The notes under the pieces are model-generated. The model saw only the letters and a list, made by a program, of their open reading frames with translations. It had not been told where the DNA came from and made no database searches. 64,000 bases of DNA. Source: Brevundimonas naejangsanensis DSM 23858 (GTDB lineage: Bacteria > Pseudomonadota > Alphaproteobacteria > Caulobacterales > Caulobacteraceae). The stretch lies in contig NZ_ATXN01000004.1 in assembly GCF_000421705.1 (NCBI RefSeq), positions 131,501 through 195,500 on the forward strand, given 5' to 3'. The position numbers were made by a program, and so were the translations under genes. Of this stretch, positions 16,957-26,985 are shown in pieces. The stretch's first letter is position 1; each line of letters starts with the position of its first letter.

Positions 16957-17061
16957 GATTATTCCAAATGTATAGGCATAAACCCGGCCCCAAAGGCGGA
17001 ACAGGTCTACTTCTTAAGGAAGAGCGGATTTTGCTGCCACATGAAATGCTGCAGCGCAATA

Positions 17062-17077
17062 GCAAGCGTGCGCTTGC
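17062..17077. promoter_or_regulatory. Palindrome between gdhA and metK
   Basis: GCAAGCGTGCGCTTGC has 7-bp arms (GCAAGCG/CGCTTGC) around TG. It lies 106 bp before the gdhA start and 122 bp before the metK start. It may be an operator for either gene; no binding protein can be named. Confidence 0.45.
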
Positions 17078-17144
17078 GAAATCCCAGATCAGCCTCAGGA
17101 TGATTGGAACAGGCCGATCCGACAGGCTAAAGTCGCCTTGCAGG

Positions 17145-17162
17145 TATAAGCATATCTTTATA
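17145..17162. promoter_or_regulatory. AT-rich 18-bp palindrome upstream of metK
   Basis: TATAAGCATATCTTTATA is a near-perfect inverted repeat centred on ATAT, strikingly AT-rich in this genome and 37 bases before the metK start. Alphaproteobacteria often control metK with ArsR-type SAM/SAH-sensing repressors (SahR/SamR) that bind AT-rich palindromes, so an operator is the best guess. No SAM riboswitch fold is recognised. Confidence 0.55.
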
Positions 17163-17198
17163 TGTCTGGCGGACCTGCCCTCACCCCAGGAGCCTGCC

Positions 17199-18398
17199 TT
17201 GGCCCGTTCGTCGTTCCTCTTCACCTCCGAGAGCGTTTCGGAAGGCCACCCTGACAAGGTCGCCGATCAGATTTCGGACGCCATCGTCGACCTGTTTCTG
17301 TCCAAGGACCCCGAGGCGCGGGTGGCCTGTGAAACCCTGACGACGACCAATCTGGTGGTGCTGGCCGGCGAGATCCGCGGCGAAGGCATCATGGACACGG
17401 AGGGCAATTGGGCCCCCGGCGTCGAACAGGAAATCGAAGATACGGTGCGCGGCGTCGTGCGCGACATCGGCTATGAGCAGGACGGCTTCCACTGGGAGAC
17501 GCTGGAATTCCAGAACCACCTGCACCCGCAATCGGCCCACATCGCCCAGGGCGTCGACGCCGGCGAGGACAAGGACGAGGGCGCGGGCGACCAGGGCATC
17601 ATGTTCGGCTACGCCTCGAACGAGACGCCTGAGCTGATGCCGGCCACCCTGGCCTACAGCCACAACATCCTGAAGGCCCTCGCCGAGGCCCGCCACTCGG
17701 GCAAGGAGCCGGGCCTGGAGCCCGACGCCAAGAGCCAGGTGACCCTGCACTACGAAAACGGCCGTCCGGTGCGCGCGGCCTCCATCGTCGTCTCGACCCA
17801 GCACAAGGCGAACCTGAGCCAGGATCAGGTCGCAGCCATCGTGAAGCCCTATGTCGAACAGGTGCTGCCGCAGGGCTTCATCACCACCGAGACCGAATGG
17901 CACATCAACCCGACCGGCACCTTCGTCATCGGCGGGCCGGACGGCGACGCGGGCCTGACCGGGCGCAAGATCATCGTCGACACCTACGGCGGGGCGGCCC
18001 CCCACGGCGGCGGCGCCTTCTCGGGCAAGGACCCGACCAAGGTGGACCGCTCGGCCGCCTATGCCTGCCGCTACCTGGCCAAGAACGTCGTCGCGGCGGG
18101 TCTGGCCGACCGCTGCACCATCCAGATCAGCTACGCCATCGGCGTGTCCAAGCCCCTGTCGGTCCACGTCGACCTGCACGGCACGGGCAGGATCGACGAG
18201 GCGGTGCTGGAGCGCGAACTGCCCAAGCTGATCGGCGGCGCCTCGCCGCGCGCCATCCGCGAGCATCTGGGCCTGAACAAGCCCATCTATCGCCGCAGCG
18301 CCGCCTATGGCCACTTCGGCCGGACTCCGGACGCCGACGGCGGCTTCTCGTGGGAAAAGACCGACCTAGTGGACGCGCTCAAAGCCCTGGCCGCCTGA
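17199..18398 (+). CDS. metK: S-adenosylmethionine synthetase
   Basis: The protein has 399 residues from a TTG at 17199, preceded by AGGAG at 17188-17192. The family begins exactly at [20 protein letters not shown], so the long in-frame upstream extension is rejected. The signature motifs [30 protein letters not shown] and the C-terminal YGHFGR are intact. The enzyme makes SAM from methionine and ATP in the cytoplasm. A hairpin after the stop suggests a single-gene unit, probably controlled by the palindrome at 17145. Confidence 0.97.
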   Translation: MARSSFLFTSESVSEGHPDKVADQISDAIVDLFLSKDPEARVACETLTTTNLVVLAGEIRGEGIMDTEGNWAPGVEQEIEDTVRGVVRDIGYEQDGFHWETLEFQNHLHPQSAHIAQGVDAGEDKDEGAGDQGIMFGYASNETPELMPATLAYSHNILKALAEARHSGKEPGLEPDAKSQVTLHYENGRPVRAASIVVSTQHKANLSQDQVAAIVKPYVEQVLPQGFITTETEWHINPTGTFVIGGPDGDAGLTGRKIIVDTYGGAAPHGGGAFSGKDPTKVDRSAAYACRYLAKNVVAAGLADRCTIQISYAIGVSKPLSVHVDLHGTGRIDEAVLERELPKLIGGASPRAIREHLGLNKPIYRRSAAYGHFGRTPDADGGFSWEKTDLVDALKALAA

Positions 18399-18431
18399 AC
18401 TTGCTAAACGGCTGAAAAAACTGCCTGAAAT

Positions 18432-18463
18432 AAGGGCGTTGCGGGCTGGCTCGCGGCGCCCTT
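18432..18463 (+). terminator. Probable metK terminator
   Basis: AAGGGCG and CGCCCTT form a 7-bp stem with an 18-base GC-rich loop, followed by TCTGCTT. It starts 34 bases after the metK stop codon. Confidence 0.55.
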
Positions 18464-18585
18464 TCTGCTTAGAGCGGCGGTTCGAGGCGCGACGCCGCAA
18501 TCATGCCCTTGCATCGCGGCGCGTCTGGTCCTTTAAGCGCGCCGAATGCGCCGATACGCATCCTGTTGAAAGGAATTCCCGACCG

Positions 18586-19815
18586 ATGAGCAAGCCCGCC
18601 CCCAAGAAAGTCGTCCTCGCCTATTCGGGCGGGCTGGACACGTCGATCATCCTGAAGTGGCTGCAGACGGAATATAACGCCGAGGTGGTGACCTTTACCG
18701 CCGATCTGGGGCAGGGCGAGGAGCTCGCCCCCGCCAAGGAAAAGGCGCTGAAGCTGGGCATCAAGCCCGAGAACATCTTCATCGACGACCTGCGCGAAGA
18801 GTTCGTGCGCGACTTCGTCTTCCCGATGTTCCGCGCCAACACCGTCTATGAAGGCCAGTATCTGCTGGGCACCTCGATCGCCCGTCCGCTGATCTCAAAG
18901 CGCCAGATCGAGATCGCCCGCATGGTCGGCGCCGACGCCGTCTGTCACGGGGCCACCGGCAAGGGCAACGATCAGGTCCGCTTCGAGCTGGGCTATTATG
19001 CGCTGGAGCCCGACATCCGCGTCGTCGCCCCGTGGCGCGAATGGGACTTCAAGTCCCGCGAGGCCCTGCTGGACTTCGCCGAGAAGCACCAGATCCCGAT
19101 CTCCAAGGACAAGCGCGGCGAGGCCCCCTTCTCGGTGGACGCCAACCTTCTGCACTCCTCGTCCGAGGGCAAGGTGCTGGAAGACCCGGCTGTCGAAGCG
19201 CCCGAGTTCGTGCACCAGCGCACCATCGCGCCGGAAGACGCGCCGGATGCCCCGACCATCATCACCGTCGCCTATGAAAAGGGCGATCCGGTCGCCATCG
19301 ACGGCGAGGCTCTGTCGCCCGCCGCCCTGCTGACCAAGCTGAACCAGCTGGGCCACGACAACGGCGTCGGCCGTCTGGACATGGTCGAGAACCGCTTCAT
19401 CGGCATGAAGTCGCGCGGCGTCTATGAGACCCCGGGCGGGACCATCCTGCTGGCCGCCCACCGCGGCATGGAGTCGATCACGCTGGATCGCGGCGCCATG
19501 CACCTGAAGGACGAGCTGATGCCGAAATACGCCTCGCTCATCTACAACGGCTTCTGGTTCAGCCCCGAGCGCGAGATGCTGCAGGCCGCCATCGACTACA
19601 GCCAGCAGAAGGTCTCGGGCACGGTCCGCGTGAAGCTCTACAAGGGCAACATCACCATCATCGGCCGCGAAAGCCCCAACAGCCTGTACGATCAGGATCT
19701 GGTGACCTTCGAGGAAGGCGTTCAGGCCTATGACCACAAGGACGCGGAAGGGTTCATCAAGCTGAACGCCCTGCGCCTGCGCGTCCTGGCCAAGCGGGAC
19801 GGCCAGAAGGGCTGA
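18586..19815 (+). CDS. argG: Argininosuccinate synthase
   Basis: The protein has 409 residues. The PP-loop ATP-binding motif [17 protein letters not shown] stands at residues 11-27. [25 protein letters not shown] and [12 protein letters not shown] follow as in the family. The enzyme joins citrulline and aspartate in arginine synthesis. The ATG at 18586 is preceded by AAAGGAATT. It is transcribed alone; a strongly basic in-frame upstream extension is not conserved. Confidence 0.97.
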   Translation: MSKPAPKKVVLAYSGGLDTSIILKWLQTEYNAEVVTFTADLGQGEELAPAKEKALKLGIKPENIFIDDLREEFVRDFVFPMFRANTVYEGQYLLGTSIARPLISKRQIEIARMVGADAVCHGATGKGNDQVRFELGYYALEPDIRVVAPWREWDFKSREALLDFAEKHQIPISKDKRGEAPFSVDANLLHSSSEGKVLEDPAVEAPEFVHQRTIAPEDAPDAPTIITVAYEKGDPVAIDGEALSPAALLTKLNQLGHDNGVGRLDMVENRFIGMKSRGVYETPGGTILLAAHRGMESITLDRGAMHLKDELMPKYASLIYNGFWFSPEREMLQAAIDYSQQKVSGTVRVKLYKGNITIIGRESPNSLYDQDLVTFEEGVQAYDHKDAEGFIKLNALRLRVLAKRDGQKG

Positions 19816-19837
19816 GCCGCTCTCTTAAAACCCAAGC

Positions 19838-21142
19838 CTACCGGGGCCGGGCGATTCTCAGGATCGCCCGGCTTCTGTCATCCGCGACCCAGATGGAGCC
19901 GTCCGGCGCCGTCGCCATCGTCACGGGAGAGCCGCGCGGGTGGCGGCCGGCGATCCTGTCCCAGCCCGGCGTCAGCACCTTGCCGTTCACGCTGGGCGCG
20001 CCGGCGGGGTAGGGCAGGGCGCCGCGCGGATAGATGGCGTAACGCCCGCCGATATCGATCAGGGGCCGCCCCGCCTCATCCGTCTCGACCGCCACGATAC
20101 GGCCCGCTGTCCGGCGAAAACCGTGCCAGGTCATCAGCAGCCGCCCCTGAAGCTCAGGGAACATCGCCCCCTCATAGTAGATCAGGTCCAGCGGGGCCGC
20201 GTGCGGGGGTAGCAGGGCGATCGGCTTCTCGCGCTCATTGCAGCGCGCCTGACGCGCAGGCCAGCCCGGCAGGGGCGTGACCAGATCGACGCAATAGGGC
20301 CAGCCGTAATGGCGCCCCTGCGTCAGGACGTTGATCTCGTCATAGGGATGGTCCGGCGTCTCCAGATCGACCGAATTCTCGGCCTGAAGCACCGTCCCCG
20401 ACGCATGACGCACAAGGGCGATGGAGTTCCTCAGTCCGCTGGCGAAGACGGTGCTGTCCTCGGCCCAGCGGCCGTTCCCCCGATAGGCGTGGCGCCGCAC
20501 CTGCGCCGTCGCTGCATCCTCTATGCAGGCCCCGCGCGCATCAACCTTAGGCTTGCCCGCCGCGTCGAGGCAGCGGTCGCTGGGCGCCCCGACATTGACC
20601 AGCAGGTCGCCGTTCCCGTCGAAGACGAAGCTCGACAGCGGATGGCGATTGTCGTGCAGCCGATTGTCCGGCAGGTCGCCGATGACGGTGCGGACGCTGG
20701 CCTGCGCGTCGACGGCGTCGGGGTCCAGCGTCAGGATGCGGTTCATCTCGGACACATAGATGCGCCCGTCCGGCCCGCGCTTGACCGTGTGCGGCATGGA
20801 CAGCCCGCCCGCCAGCCGTCGCCAGCGCGGCGCGGCGTCCGCCGCAAACGACACCCGCCACACTGCACCCTTGCCCGCCTCCCACGCGCCCAGATCGGTG
20901 ACCAGCCAGTCGCCGCCGTCCAGAGGCATCAGGCCGCGCGGCATCTGCGGCCCTGCAGCGCGCGCTGATCCTTGCCACACCAGCCCCAGACAATAGCCCG
21001 TCGCCATCCGCACCCCGGTCGCCGGCCGCCCGTCGCAGTCGCCCTCGACGGCATAGGTCCGCGCCGCCGTCTGCGCCCTAACGTCAGGCGCGAACGTCGC
21101 CAGCGACAACAGGACAGCGGCGGCGATCAGACGGATTTTCAT
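19838..21142 (-). CDS. Exported PQQ-dependent sugar dehydrogenase-type beta-propeller
   Basis: The protein has 434 residues. A Sec signal (MKIRLIAAAVLLSLATFAPDVRAQ) leads into a soluble-glucose-dehydrogenase/sorbosone-dehydrogenase-like propeller. Blades are marked by GLSMPHTVKRGPDGRIYVSE, LPDNRLHDNRHPLSSFVFDG, YDEINVLTQGRHYGWPYC and SPVTMATAPDGSIWVADD. Two Cys pairs suggest disulphides. It is likely a periplasmic dehydrogenase needing PQQ; the substrate is unknown and no PQQ-biosynthesis genes are present here. It lies five bases downstream of the universal stress gene on the same strand. Confidence 0.85.
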   Translation of the reverse strand: MKIRLIAAAVLLSLATFAPDVRAQTAARTYAVEGDCDGRPATGVRMATGYCLGLVWQGSARAAGPQMPRGLMPLDGGDWLVTDLGAWEAGKGAVWRVSFAADAAPRWRRLAGGLSMPHTVKRGPDGRIYVSEMNRILTLDPDAVDAQASVRTVIGDLPDNRLHDNRHPLSSFVFDGNGDLLVNVGAPSDRCLDAAGKPKVDARGACIEDAATAQVRRHAYRGNGRWAEDSTVFASGLRNSIALVRHASGTVLQAENSVDLETPDHPYDEINVLTQGRHYGWPYCVDLVTPLPGWPARQARCNEREKPIALLPPHAAPLDLIYYEGAMFPELQGRLLMTWHGFRRTAGRIVAVETDEAGRPLIDIGGRYAIYPRGALPYPAGAPSVNGKVLTPGWDRIAGRHPRGSPVTMATAPDGSIWVADDRSRAILRIARPR

Positions 21143-21147
21143 GACGG

Positions 21148-21615
21148 TCAGGCCAGATCCTGAATCTCTTCGTCGGTCAGTTCGCCGGGCACGATGGTGA
21201 CGGGCAGTTTGCGGCCAGTGAAGGCAGCGCCCTGCTTCAGCACAGCCGAAATCAGCGGACCCGGCCCACGACCATTGGCCCCGGCGGCCAGGATCAGGAT
21301 CTTGATGTCGGGGTCGTCGCCGACAGCCTTGCGGATGGCGGCCTGGGGATCGCCCTCCTCAATCAGATAGACGGGCGGGGCGCCCGAGGTTTCGGCCACC
21401 TTCTCGCCGAGCCGGGTCAGCAGGCTTTCCGCCTCTTCGCGCTGCTGACGGCGGATTTCATCACGGACGCCGGACCAGTGTTCGTCCGATCCGCCGGGCA
21501 GGGCGCGCAGCAGCACCACATGGCCCCCGGTCGAGCGCGCCCGCCGCGAGGCGTAGGCCAGGGCGGCGCCCAGCTCGGGACTGTCATCGACGACGACGAG
21601 GAACTTCCTGGGCAT
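21148..21615 (-). CDS. Universal stress protein (UspA family)
   Basis: The protein has 155 residues. It begins MPRKFLVVVDDSPELGAALA and ends with the ATP-binding-type loop AAGANGRGPGPLISAVLKQG before LPVTIVPGELT. This is a single cytoplasmic Usp domain. The family protects cells under starvation or stress, often by binding ATP. It lies just upstream of the PQQ-type dehydrogenase and may be co-transcribed with it. Confidence 0.88.
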   Translation of the reverse strand: MPRKFLVVVDDSPELGAALAYASRRARSTGGHVVLLRALPGGSDEHWSGVRDEIRRQQREEAESLLTRLGEKVAETSGAPPVYLIEEGDPQAAIRKAVGDDPDIKILILAAGANGRGPGPLISAVLKQGAAFTGRKLPVTIVPGELTDEEIQDLA

Positions 21616-21750
21616 GGGCCCTCCGGTTCACTGAACAGCAAGGGGCCACCTAAACCGACCCAGCCCCAAACGCCAAGGCCCGCCCGCCTCGCCAGACGAC
21701 GAAACGGACGGGCCCTGATTTTACCGAAGCCGCCAATAGCACTCCAAGAA

Positions 21751-21790
21751 GCGCTCAAGCAGCAAGCCGCCGCGCGGCGAGCGATAGCGC
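21751..21790 (-). repeat. Palindromic element, copy (reverse orientation)
   Basis: The outer stem is GCGCT/AGCGC, the inner hairpin GCCGC-CGC-GCGGC, and the conserved box reads CTCAAGCAGC on this strand (GCTGCTTGAG on the other). It is 40 bp long and lies in the gap between the universal stress gene and the giant glutamate dehydrogenase gene. Confidence 0.85.
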
Positions 21791-21798
21791 CTCAAAAA

Positions 21799-21837
21799 GC
21801 GCTCAAGCAGCGAGCGACCGCGTCGCGAGCGTAGCGC
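21799..21837 (-). repeat. Palindromic element, second copy (reverse orientation)
   Basis: The outer stem is GCGCT/AGCGC and the inner hairpin GCGAC-CGC-GTCGC, with the CTCAAGCAGC box. It lies eight bases after the previous copy and directly abuts a 12-bp-stem hairpin at 21838-21865. Confidence 0.85.
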
Positions 21838-21865
21838 GTGACGCCGGGCTCTCGCCCGGCGTCAC
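21838..21865 (-). terminator. Strong hairpin downstream of NAD-glutamate dehydrogenase
   Basis: GTGACGCCGGGC and GCCCGGCGTCAC form a perfect 12-bp stem with a 4-base loop, five bases after the stop codon of the dehydrogenase gene. There is no T-run on the minus strand, so it may stabilise the mRNA end or act with Rho rather than as a simple intrinsic terminator. Confidence 0.65.
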
Positions 21866-21870
21866 CTTGC

Positions 21871-24800
21871 TTAAGAAGCCGAAGCCAGCACTTCGCGGAT
21901 GGCCCCGTTGGCGATGGTCAGCTTGGCGAAGGTCCAGCCGGAGCCCGAGGTCTCGATCTCGTCGACCGAGCCGCGCAGGGCCTCCACCTGATCCATGCGA
22001 GCGCCGATCCAGGCGTCGACCGCCTGTTCCGCGCTGTCCTCGCCGGCGCCGGCTGCCTGGGCCGAGGCGGTGGCCACGGCGCGGGCCAGCTGCTGCTGCT
22101 CGGTCATCAGGTCCTGGATCAGGCGACGCACGGCCAGGCGATCGAAGTGATCGCCCGACGGCACGGACCCGGCCGCCACGCGCAGGCGGTCGAAGTCGAA
22201 GGCGGCGCCGACCTGGTGGTAGACGCGGGCCATCGCCGGAGCGTCCCAACCCAGTTCGCCGGCCAGGTCGCCGATGTCGGCCGTAGCCACCATCGGACGC
22301 AGCATGGCGATGTCGCGGGCCAGCTCTTCGGGCGCGCCCAGACCGATGAAGGTCTGGACCCGGCTTTCGTAGCGGGCGTGCTCGTAACGCGACAGCACGT
22401 CCGGACCGGCGGCGCGCAGGGCGTCGGCGGCGGGCTGATAGGCGGCGATCATGCCGCCCACCGTCGTCTCGGTGCGGGCCGCGCGGCGCGCCAGCCAGAA
22501 GGTCTGGCGACGCAGGACCAGGGCGATCTCCTGATACAGAGCCGTCTGGGCCTCCGCCGGGATCTTCAGGTCCAGGGCCTCGACCGCCTTCCAGGCCTCA
22601 TCGAGGCGGAAGACGTGACGCGCGGTCTCGAAGGCCGTGACCATGGCGGCGGTGTCGCATTCCGCCGCCGCGCGCAGGCGGTCGGGGAAGGTCGGCCCGG
22701 CCATGTTGACGATCTCGTTCGACAGCACGGTGGCGATGATGTCGCGACGCAGGCGGTGGCCCTTCATGTCCTCTTCGAACTGGGCCAGCGGGGTCGGGAA
22801 GTAGTCGACCAGCATGCGCTCGAAGAAGGCGTCGTCCGGCGCCGCCGAGGCGACGATCTCGTCGAACAGCTCCAGCTTGGAATAGGCGGTCAGGACCGCC
22901 AGCTCCGGCCGCGACAGGGCCTGGGCCTGCAGCTTCATCTCGGCCATGCGGGCGTCGTCGGGCAGGTATTCCACCGCCCGGTTCAGCTTACCGATCGAGA
23001 CCAGGTGCTGCATGAACGCCTGCTGGGCGTCCAGCGCTGCGGCGCCTTCGGCCTGTTGCAGGGTCAGGGCCAGGGTCTGGTCGTAGTTGTGGCGCAGGAC
23101 GTTGTCCGCCACCTCGTCGGTCATCGACTTCAGCAGGGCGTTGCGGTCTTCGGCCTTCAAGTGGCCCGAGGCGATGGCGCCGCCCAGCAGGATCTTGATG
23201 TTCACCTCCTGGTCGGAGGAGTCCACGCCGGCCGAGTTGTCGATGGCGTCGGTGTTCAGACGCACGCCCGCGCGCGCGGCCTCGATGCGGCCCAGCTGGG
23301 TCATGCCCAGGTTGGCCCCTTCGCCGATGATCTGGGCGCGGATGTCGCCGCCGTTGATCCGGATGGCGTCATTGGCCTTGTCGCCGACCTGCAGGTTGGT
23401 CTCGCCCGAACCCTTGATGTAGGTGCCGATGCCGCCGAAGTAGAGCAGCTCGGCGCGGGCCTTGAGGATGGCCTGCATCAGGGTGACCGGGTCCACCGTG
23501 TCGGCCTCGATGTCCAGCAGGTCCTTGATCTGCGGGGTCAGGGTGATCGACTTGGCCGAGCGCGAGAAGACGCCGCCGCCTTCCGAGATCAGGCTCTTGT
23601 CATAGTCCTGCCAGCTGGTGCGCGGGGTCTCGAACAGACGCATGCGCTCTTCCCACGACCTGGCCGGATCCGGGTTCGGGTCGATGAAGATGTCGCGGTG
23701 ATCGAAGGCGGCCACGACCTTGGTCGCCTTGGACAGCAGCATGCCGTTGCCGAAGACGTCGCCGGACATGTCGCCGACGCCGACCACGATGAAGGGCTCG
23801 GTCTGAATGTCCTTGCCGACTTCGCGGAAGTGGCGCTTGACCGCCTCCCAGGCGCCGCGCGCCGTGATGCCCATTTCCTTGTGGTCGTAACCGGCCGAGC
23901 CGCCCGAGGCGAAGGCGTCGTCCAGCCAGAAGCCATAGGACTGGCTCACGCTGTTGGCGATGTCCGAGAAGGTCGCCGTGCCCTTGTCGGCGGCCACGAC
24001 CAGATAGGGGTCGTCGCCTTCCCAGGCCACGACGTCAGCCGGGCGCACCGGGGCGGCGTCGCCGACGATGTTGTCGGTGATGTCCAGCATGCCCGACAGG
24101 AAGGTCTTATAGGCGCGAATGGCCTCGGCCTGCATTTCCTCGCGCGTGCCGCCGACCGGCAGCTGCTTGGGATAGAAGCCGCCCTTGGAGCCGACCGGCA
24201 CGATGACCGAATTCTTGACCTGCTGGGCCTTCACCAGACCCAGGACCTCGGTGCGGAAATCGTCGCGACGATCCGACCAGCGCAGACCGCCGCGCGCCAC
24301 CGGACCGAAACGCAGGTGAGAACCTTCGATGTGCGGCGCCCAGACGAAGATTTCGCGGAACGGCTTGGGCAGGGGCAGGTCGGCCAGTTCCTGACCGGCG
24401 ATCTTGATCGAGATGTGCGCCTTCGGGTGACCCTCGGCGTCGACCTGATAGAAGTTGGTGCGCTTGATCCCGTCGATCAGCCCGGCGATCCGGCGCAGGG
24501 CGCGGTCGTGATCCAGGCTCTTCACGTCCTGAAGCAGGGTCTCGATCTTGGCGTCCAGTTCGGCCACGGCCGCTTCACGCTCGGCGACCGAGCCGCCGTG
24601 GGCCGGATCGAACTTGGCCTTGAACAGCGACAGGATGGCGCGCGCCACGTCGGGATATTCGCGCAGGGCCGCTTCCTGCACCGCCTGCGACGGGTCCAGA
24701 CCGGTCTGCTGACGATAGCGGGCCAGGGTGCGGATCAGGGCCGCTTCGCGCCAGTCGACGCCCAGCTCCAGCACCAGACGGTTGAAGCCGTCGCTCTCGG

Positions 24801-26733
24801 TGCGGCCGTTCCAGACGGCCTTGAAGGCCTCTTCGAACGGGGTCTTGAGGTCGGCGAAGACCAGGTCGGCGCCGTGCGGGTCTTCCAGCAGGAAGTCGTG
24901 GATATAGATCGGCTCCTGGCCGATCGCGCGCACCACGTGGTCGGATTCCTCCAGCGTCTTCAGGCCCATGTCGGCCAGGATCGGCAGGACGTCCGACAGC
25001 GGCACGGCCGAGCCGCGACGATACAGTTTGAAGCGGAACTGCAGCTTGGTCTCGTCCGCCGTGCGGAAGGCGCGCACCGCCACCGGCTCGGCATGGACGC
25101 CATCGGCCGCCGAGCCGTCGTTCAGACGGTCGAACTGCTCCAGATCGGCCACGGCCTCGGCCGCGTCATAGCGGTCGCGGAAGGCGACGCCGAAGCCCTC
25201 GGCCCAGCGGGCGCTGGTCGGGCCGACGGCGGCTTCGTCCACCCCGGCCTGGCGCAGGGCGCGCTCGAAGCGGTCGATCCAACTGCGGCCGGCCTCGGCC
25301 ACCTCGGCCTCCAGCGCCTTGAGGTCCGGCACCGGATGCTCGCCCGGCGTCACGCCGATGATGTAGTGGACGCGGGTCAGCGGCTGGTCCGACATCTGCG
25401 GATAGGCGGCCGACACCCGGCCGCCCCAGGCCTGGGCCAGGATGGCGCCGATACGCTGGCGCAGACCGGCGTCGTAGCGTTCGCGCGGCACGAAGCACAG
25501 CACCGAGACGAACCGGTCGAACGGATCACGGCGCGTGAACAGGCGGATGCGCGGGCGGTCATACAGATGCAGGATGCCCAGCGCCGTATCCAGCAGCTCG
25601 TCCTCGCCGATCTGGAACAGCTCGTCGCGCGGATAGTTTTCCAGGATGGTGCGCAGGCGCTTGTGGTTGTGGCTGCCCGGCGCCTTGTCGGCGCGCGCCA
25701 GGGCGTTCTCGACCTTGCGGCGCAGCAGCGGCACCTCATGCGCCATGACGTCATAGGCTTCATGGGTGAACAGGCCGACGAAACGGGTCTCGCCCACGGC
25801 CCGGCCCTGATCGTCGAAACGCTTGACGCCGATGTAGTCCATATAGGCGCGGCGGTGCACGCGAGAGCGCATATTGCCCTTGGCCACCGTGACCGGCTCG
25901 CTCTCGTTCAACTGGGCCTGCATGGCGGGGGTCAGCACGGCCGGCTCATTGGCGCGGCGCAGGACACGGCGTTCGGGGTCGCTGAGGACGCCCAGACCGT
26001 CGGTCGACTGGCTCAGGGGCGCCTCGGCCTCATAGGCGCCGTCGGCGCGGCGCGGATAGTCGTACTGACGCGCGCCCAGGAAGACGAAATGATCGTCCTT
26101 GACCCAGCGCAGGAAGGCCAGGTTTTCGGCCAGGACCTCGCTCGCCACGCCGACCGGCGGATGGGCTTCCAGGCGAGCGATCTCGGCGCCCATCGCCTCC
26201 AGCATGGAGGCGTGGTCGCGCACGGCGACGCGGACATCGGCCAGGGCGGCCGCCAGCCCTTCGCCCAGGGCGTCGCGGCGCTCCTGCGGCAGGGGGTCGA
26301 TGACGGCGATGATCAGGGAGTCGCGGCGTCCGGCCTCGACCTCGACGATCGGGTGGAACAGGGCGCGCACGGTGACGCCCGCCTCAGCCAGTTCGCCCAG
26401 CACGCTGTCGACCAGGAAGGGACCGTCGTCCTGCAGGATCAGGACCTGATCATAGCCCGTGTTGACGCCGTGTTCGTCGACCAGAGGACCGACGGTGATG
26501 CGGGCAGGCTCGCCCGCCTTGCGGGCCTGGGCGCCGCGCCAGGCGCCGGCCAGCAGGATCGCCAGATCGTCGCCGCCCAGTTCGGGCGTCTCATCGGCGG
26601 CGTAGTCGTCGAAGGCCTGGGCCAGCAGCGCCTTTTCGGGCGCTCCCGGCGGCGCTGCAATCCGCGCATAGGCCGCTTCCAGCGCTCCCAGGTCAGCGGG
26701 AACGGCGGGAACGATGCGCGAAGCAGCGGACAT
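21871..26733 (-). CDS. gdhB: NAD-specific glutamate dehydrogenase, large (GDH-180) family
   Basis: The protein has 1620 residues, the normal size for the giant bacterial enzymes. A long regulatory N-terminal region (ACT-like and helical segments; EYLEFLRW-like ENLAFLRWVKDDHFVFLGAR near residue 205) precedes the catalytic core. In the core, VPVGSKGGFYPKQL carries the active Lys and GVGDMSGDVFGNGMLLS is conserved, and a helical C-terminal domain follows. It deaminates glutamate to 2-oxoglutarate with NAD, normally in the catabolic direction. It is in addition to gdhA at 15.7 kb. The gene name varies between species. The ATG is at 26733. Confidence 0.95.
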   Translation of the reverse strand: MSAASRIVPAVPADLGALEAAYARIAAPPGAPEKALLAQAFDDYAADETPELGGDDLAILLAGAWRGAQARKAGEPARITVGPLVDEHGVNTGYDQVLILQDDGPFLVDSVLGELAEAGVTVRALFHPIVEVEAGRRDSLIIAVIDPLPQERRDALGEGLAAALADVRVAVRDHASMLEAMGAEIARLEAHPPVGVASEVLAENLAFLRWVKDDHFVFLGARQYDYPRRADGAYEAEAPLSQSTDGLGVLSDPERRVLRRANEPAVLTPAMQAQLNESEPVTVAKGNMRSRVHRRAYMDYIGVKRFDDQGRAVGETRFVGLFTHEAYDVMAHEVPLLRRKVENALARADKAPGSHNHKRLRTILENYPRDELFQIGEDELLDTALGILHLYDRPRIRLFTRRDPFDRFVSVLCFVPRERYDAGLRQRIGAILAQAWGGRVSAAYPQMSDQPLTRVHYIIGVTPGEHPVPDLKALEAEVAEAGRSWIDRFERALRQAGVDEAAVGPTSARWAEGFGVAFRDRYDAAEAVADLEQFDRLNDGSAADGVHAEPVAVRAFRTADETKLQFRFKLYRRGSAVPLSDVLPILADMGLKTLEESDHVVRAIGQEPIYIHDFLLEDPHGADLVFADLKTPFEEAFKAVWNGRTESDGFNRLVLELGVDWREAALIRTLARYRQQTGLDPSQAVQEAALREYPDVARAILSLFKAKFDPAHGGSVAEREAAVAELDAKIETLLQDVKSLDHDRALRRIAGLIDGIKRTNFYQVDAEGHPKAHISIKIAGQELADLPLPKPFREIFVWAPHIEGSHLRFGPVARGGLRWSDRRDDFRTEVLGLVKAQQVKNSVIVPVGSKGGFYPKQLPVGGTREEMQAEAIRAYKTFLSGMLDITDNIVGDAAPVRPADVVAWEGDDPYLVVAADKGTATFSDIANSVSQSYGFWLDDAFASGGSAGYDHKEMGITARGAWEAVKRHFREVGKDIQTEPFIVVGVGDMSGDVFGNGMLLSKATKVVAAFDHRDIFIDPNPDPARSWEERMRLFETPRTSWQDYDKSLISEGGGVFSRSAKSITLTPQIKDLLDIEADTVDPVTLMQAILKARAELLYFGGIGTYIKGSGETNLQVGDKANDAIRINGGDIRAQIIGEGANLGMTQLGRIEAARAGVRLNTDAIDNSAGVDSSDQEVNIKILLGGAIASGHLKAEDRNALLKSMTDEVADNVLRHNYDQTLALTLQQAEGAAALDAQQAFMQHLVSIGKLNRAVEYLPDDARMAEMKLQAQALSRPELAVLTAYSKLELFDEIVASAAPDDAFFERMLVDYFPTPLAQFEEDMKGHRLRRDIIATVLSNEIVNMAGPTFPDRLRAAAECDTAAMVTAFETARHVFRLDEAWKAVEALDLKIPAEAQTALYQEIALVLRRQTFWLARRAARTETTVGGMIAAYQPAADALRAAGPDVLSRYEHARYESRVQTFIGLGAPEELARDIAMLRPMVATADIGDLAGELGWDAPAMARVYHQVGAAFDFDRLRVAAGSVPSGDHFDRLAVRRLIQDLMTEQQQLARAVATASAQAAGAGEDSAEQAVDAWIGARMDQVEALRGSVDEIETSGSGWTFAKLTIANGAIREVLASAS

Positions 26734-26985
26734 GACGACAGTCTCAAACGGCGCGGTGGAAAACCGCTGGGGAAAACTGCGGCACCTTAGCGCGCCCGGC
26801 GAGAACGGCTAGGCCGCTTGAGCCCCGAAATGCATGGATTTTCAGTGTGCAGCGCACCATGTGGCGCTAGAGGCCCAGTTGTGGACGGTTTTCCGCGTCA
26901 GCCCCGCGCATCGCAGCAGCAAAAGCCCCATTTCCGCCGTCTTCTGACAGAAACCGGCCCGGCGACAGACTGTCAGACTGGCCCC

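Noticed and set aside
16968-17198. A 77-residue N-terminal extension of MetK
   Set aside because: The family begins at [11 protein letters not shown], a good ribosome binding site precedes the TTG at 17199, and the extension crosses the operator-like palindromes.
21838-26790. A 1650-residue open frame on the plus strand, antisense to the NAD-glutamate dehydrogenase gene
   Set aside because: It follows the codon phase of the real gene in mirror image and has a His/Gln/Arg/Gly-rich composition typical of antisense frames in high-GC DNA. The minus-strand product is a clear, complete enzyme.
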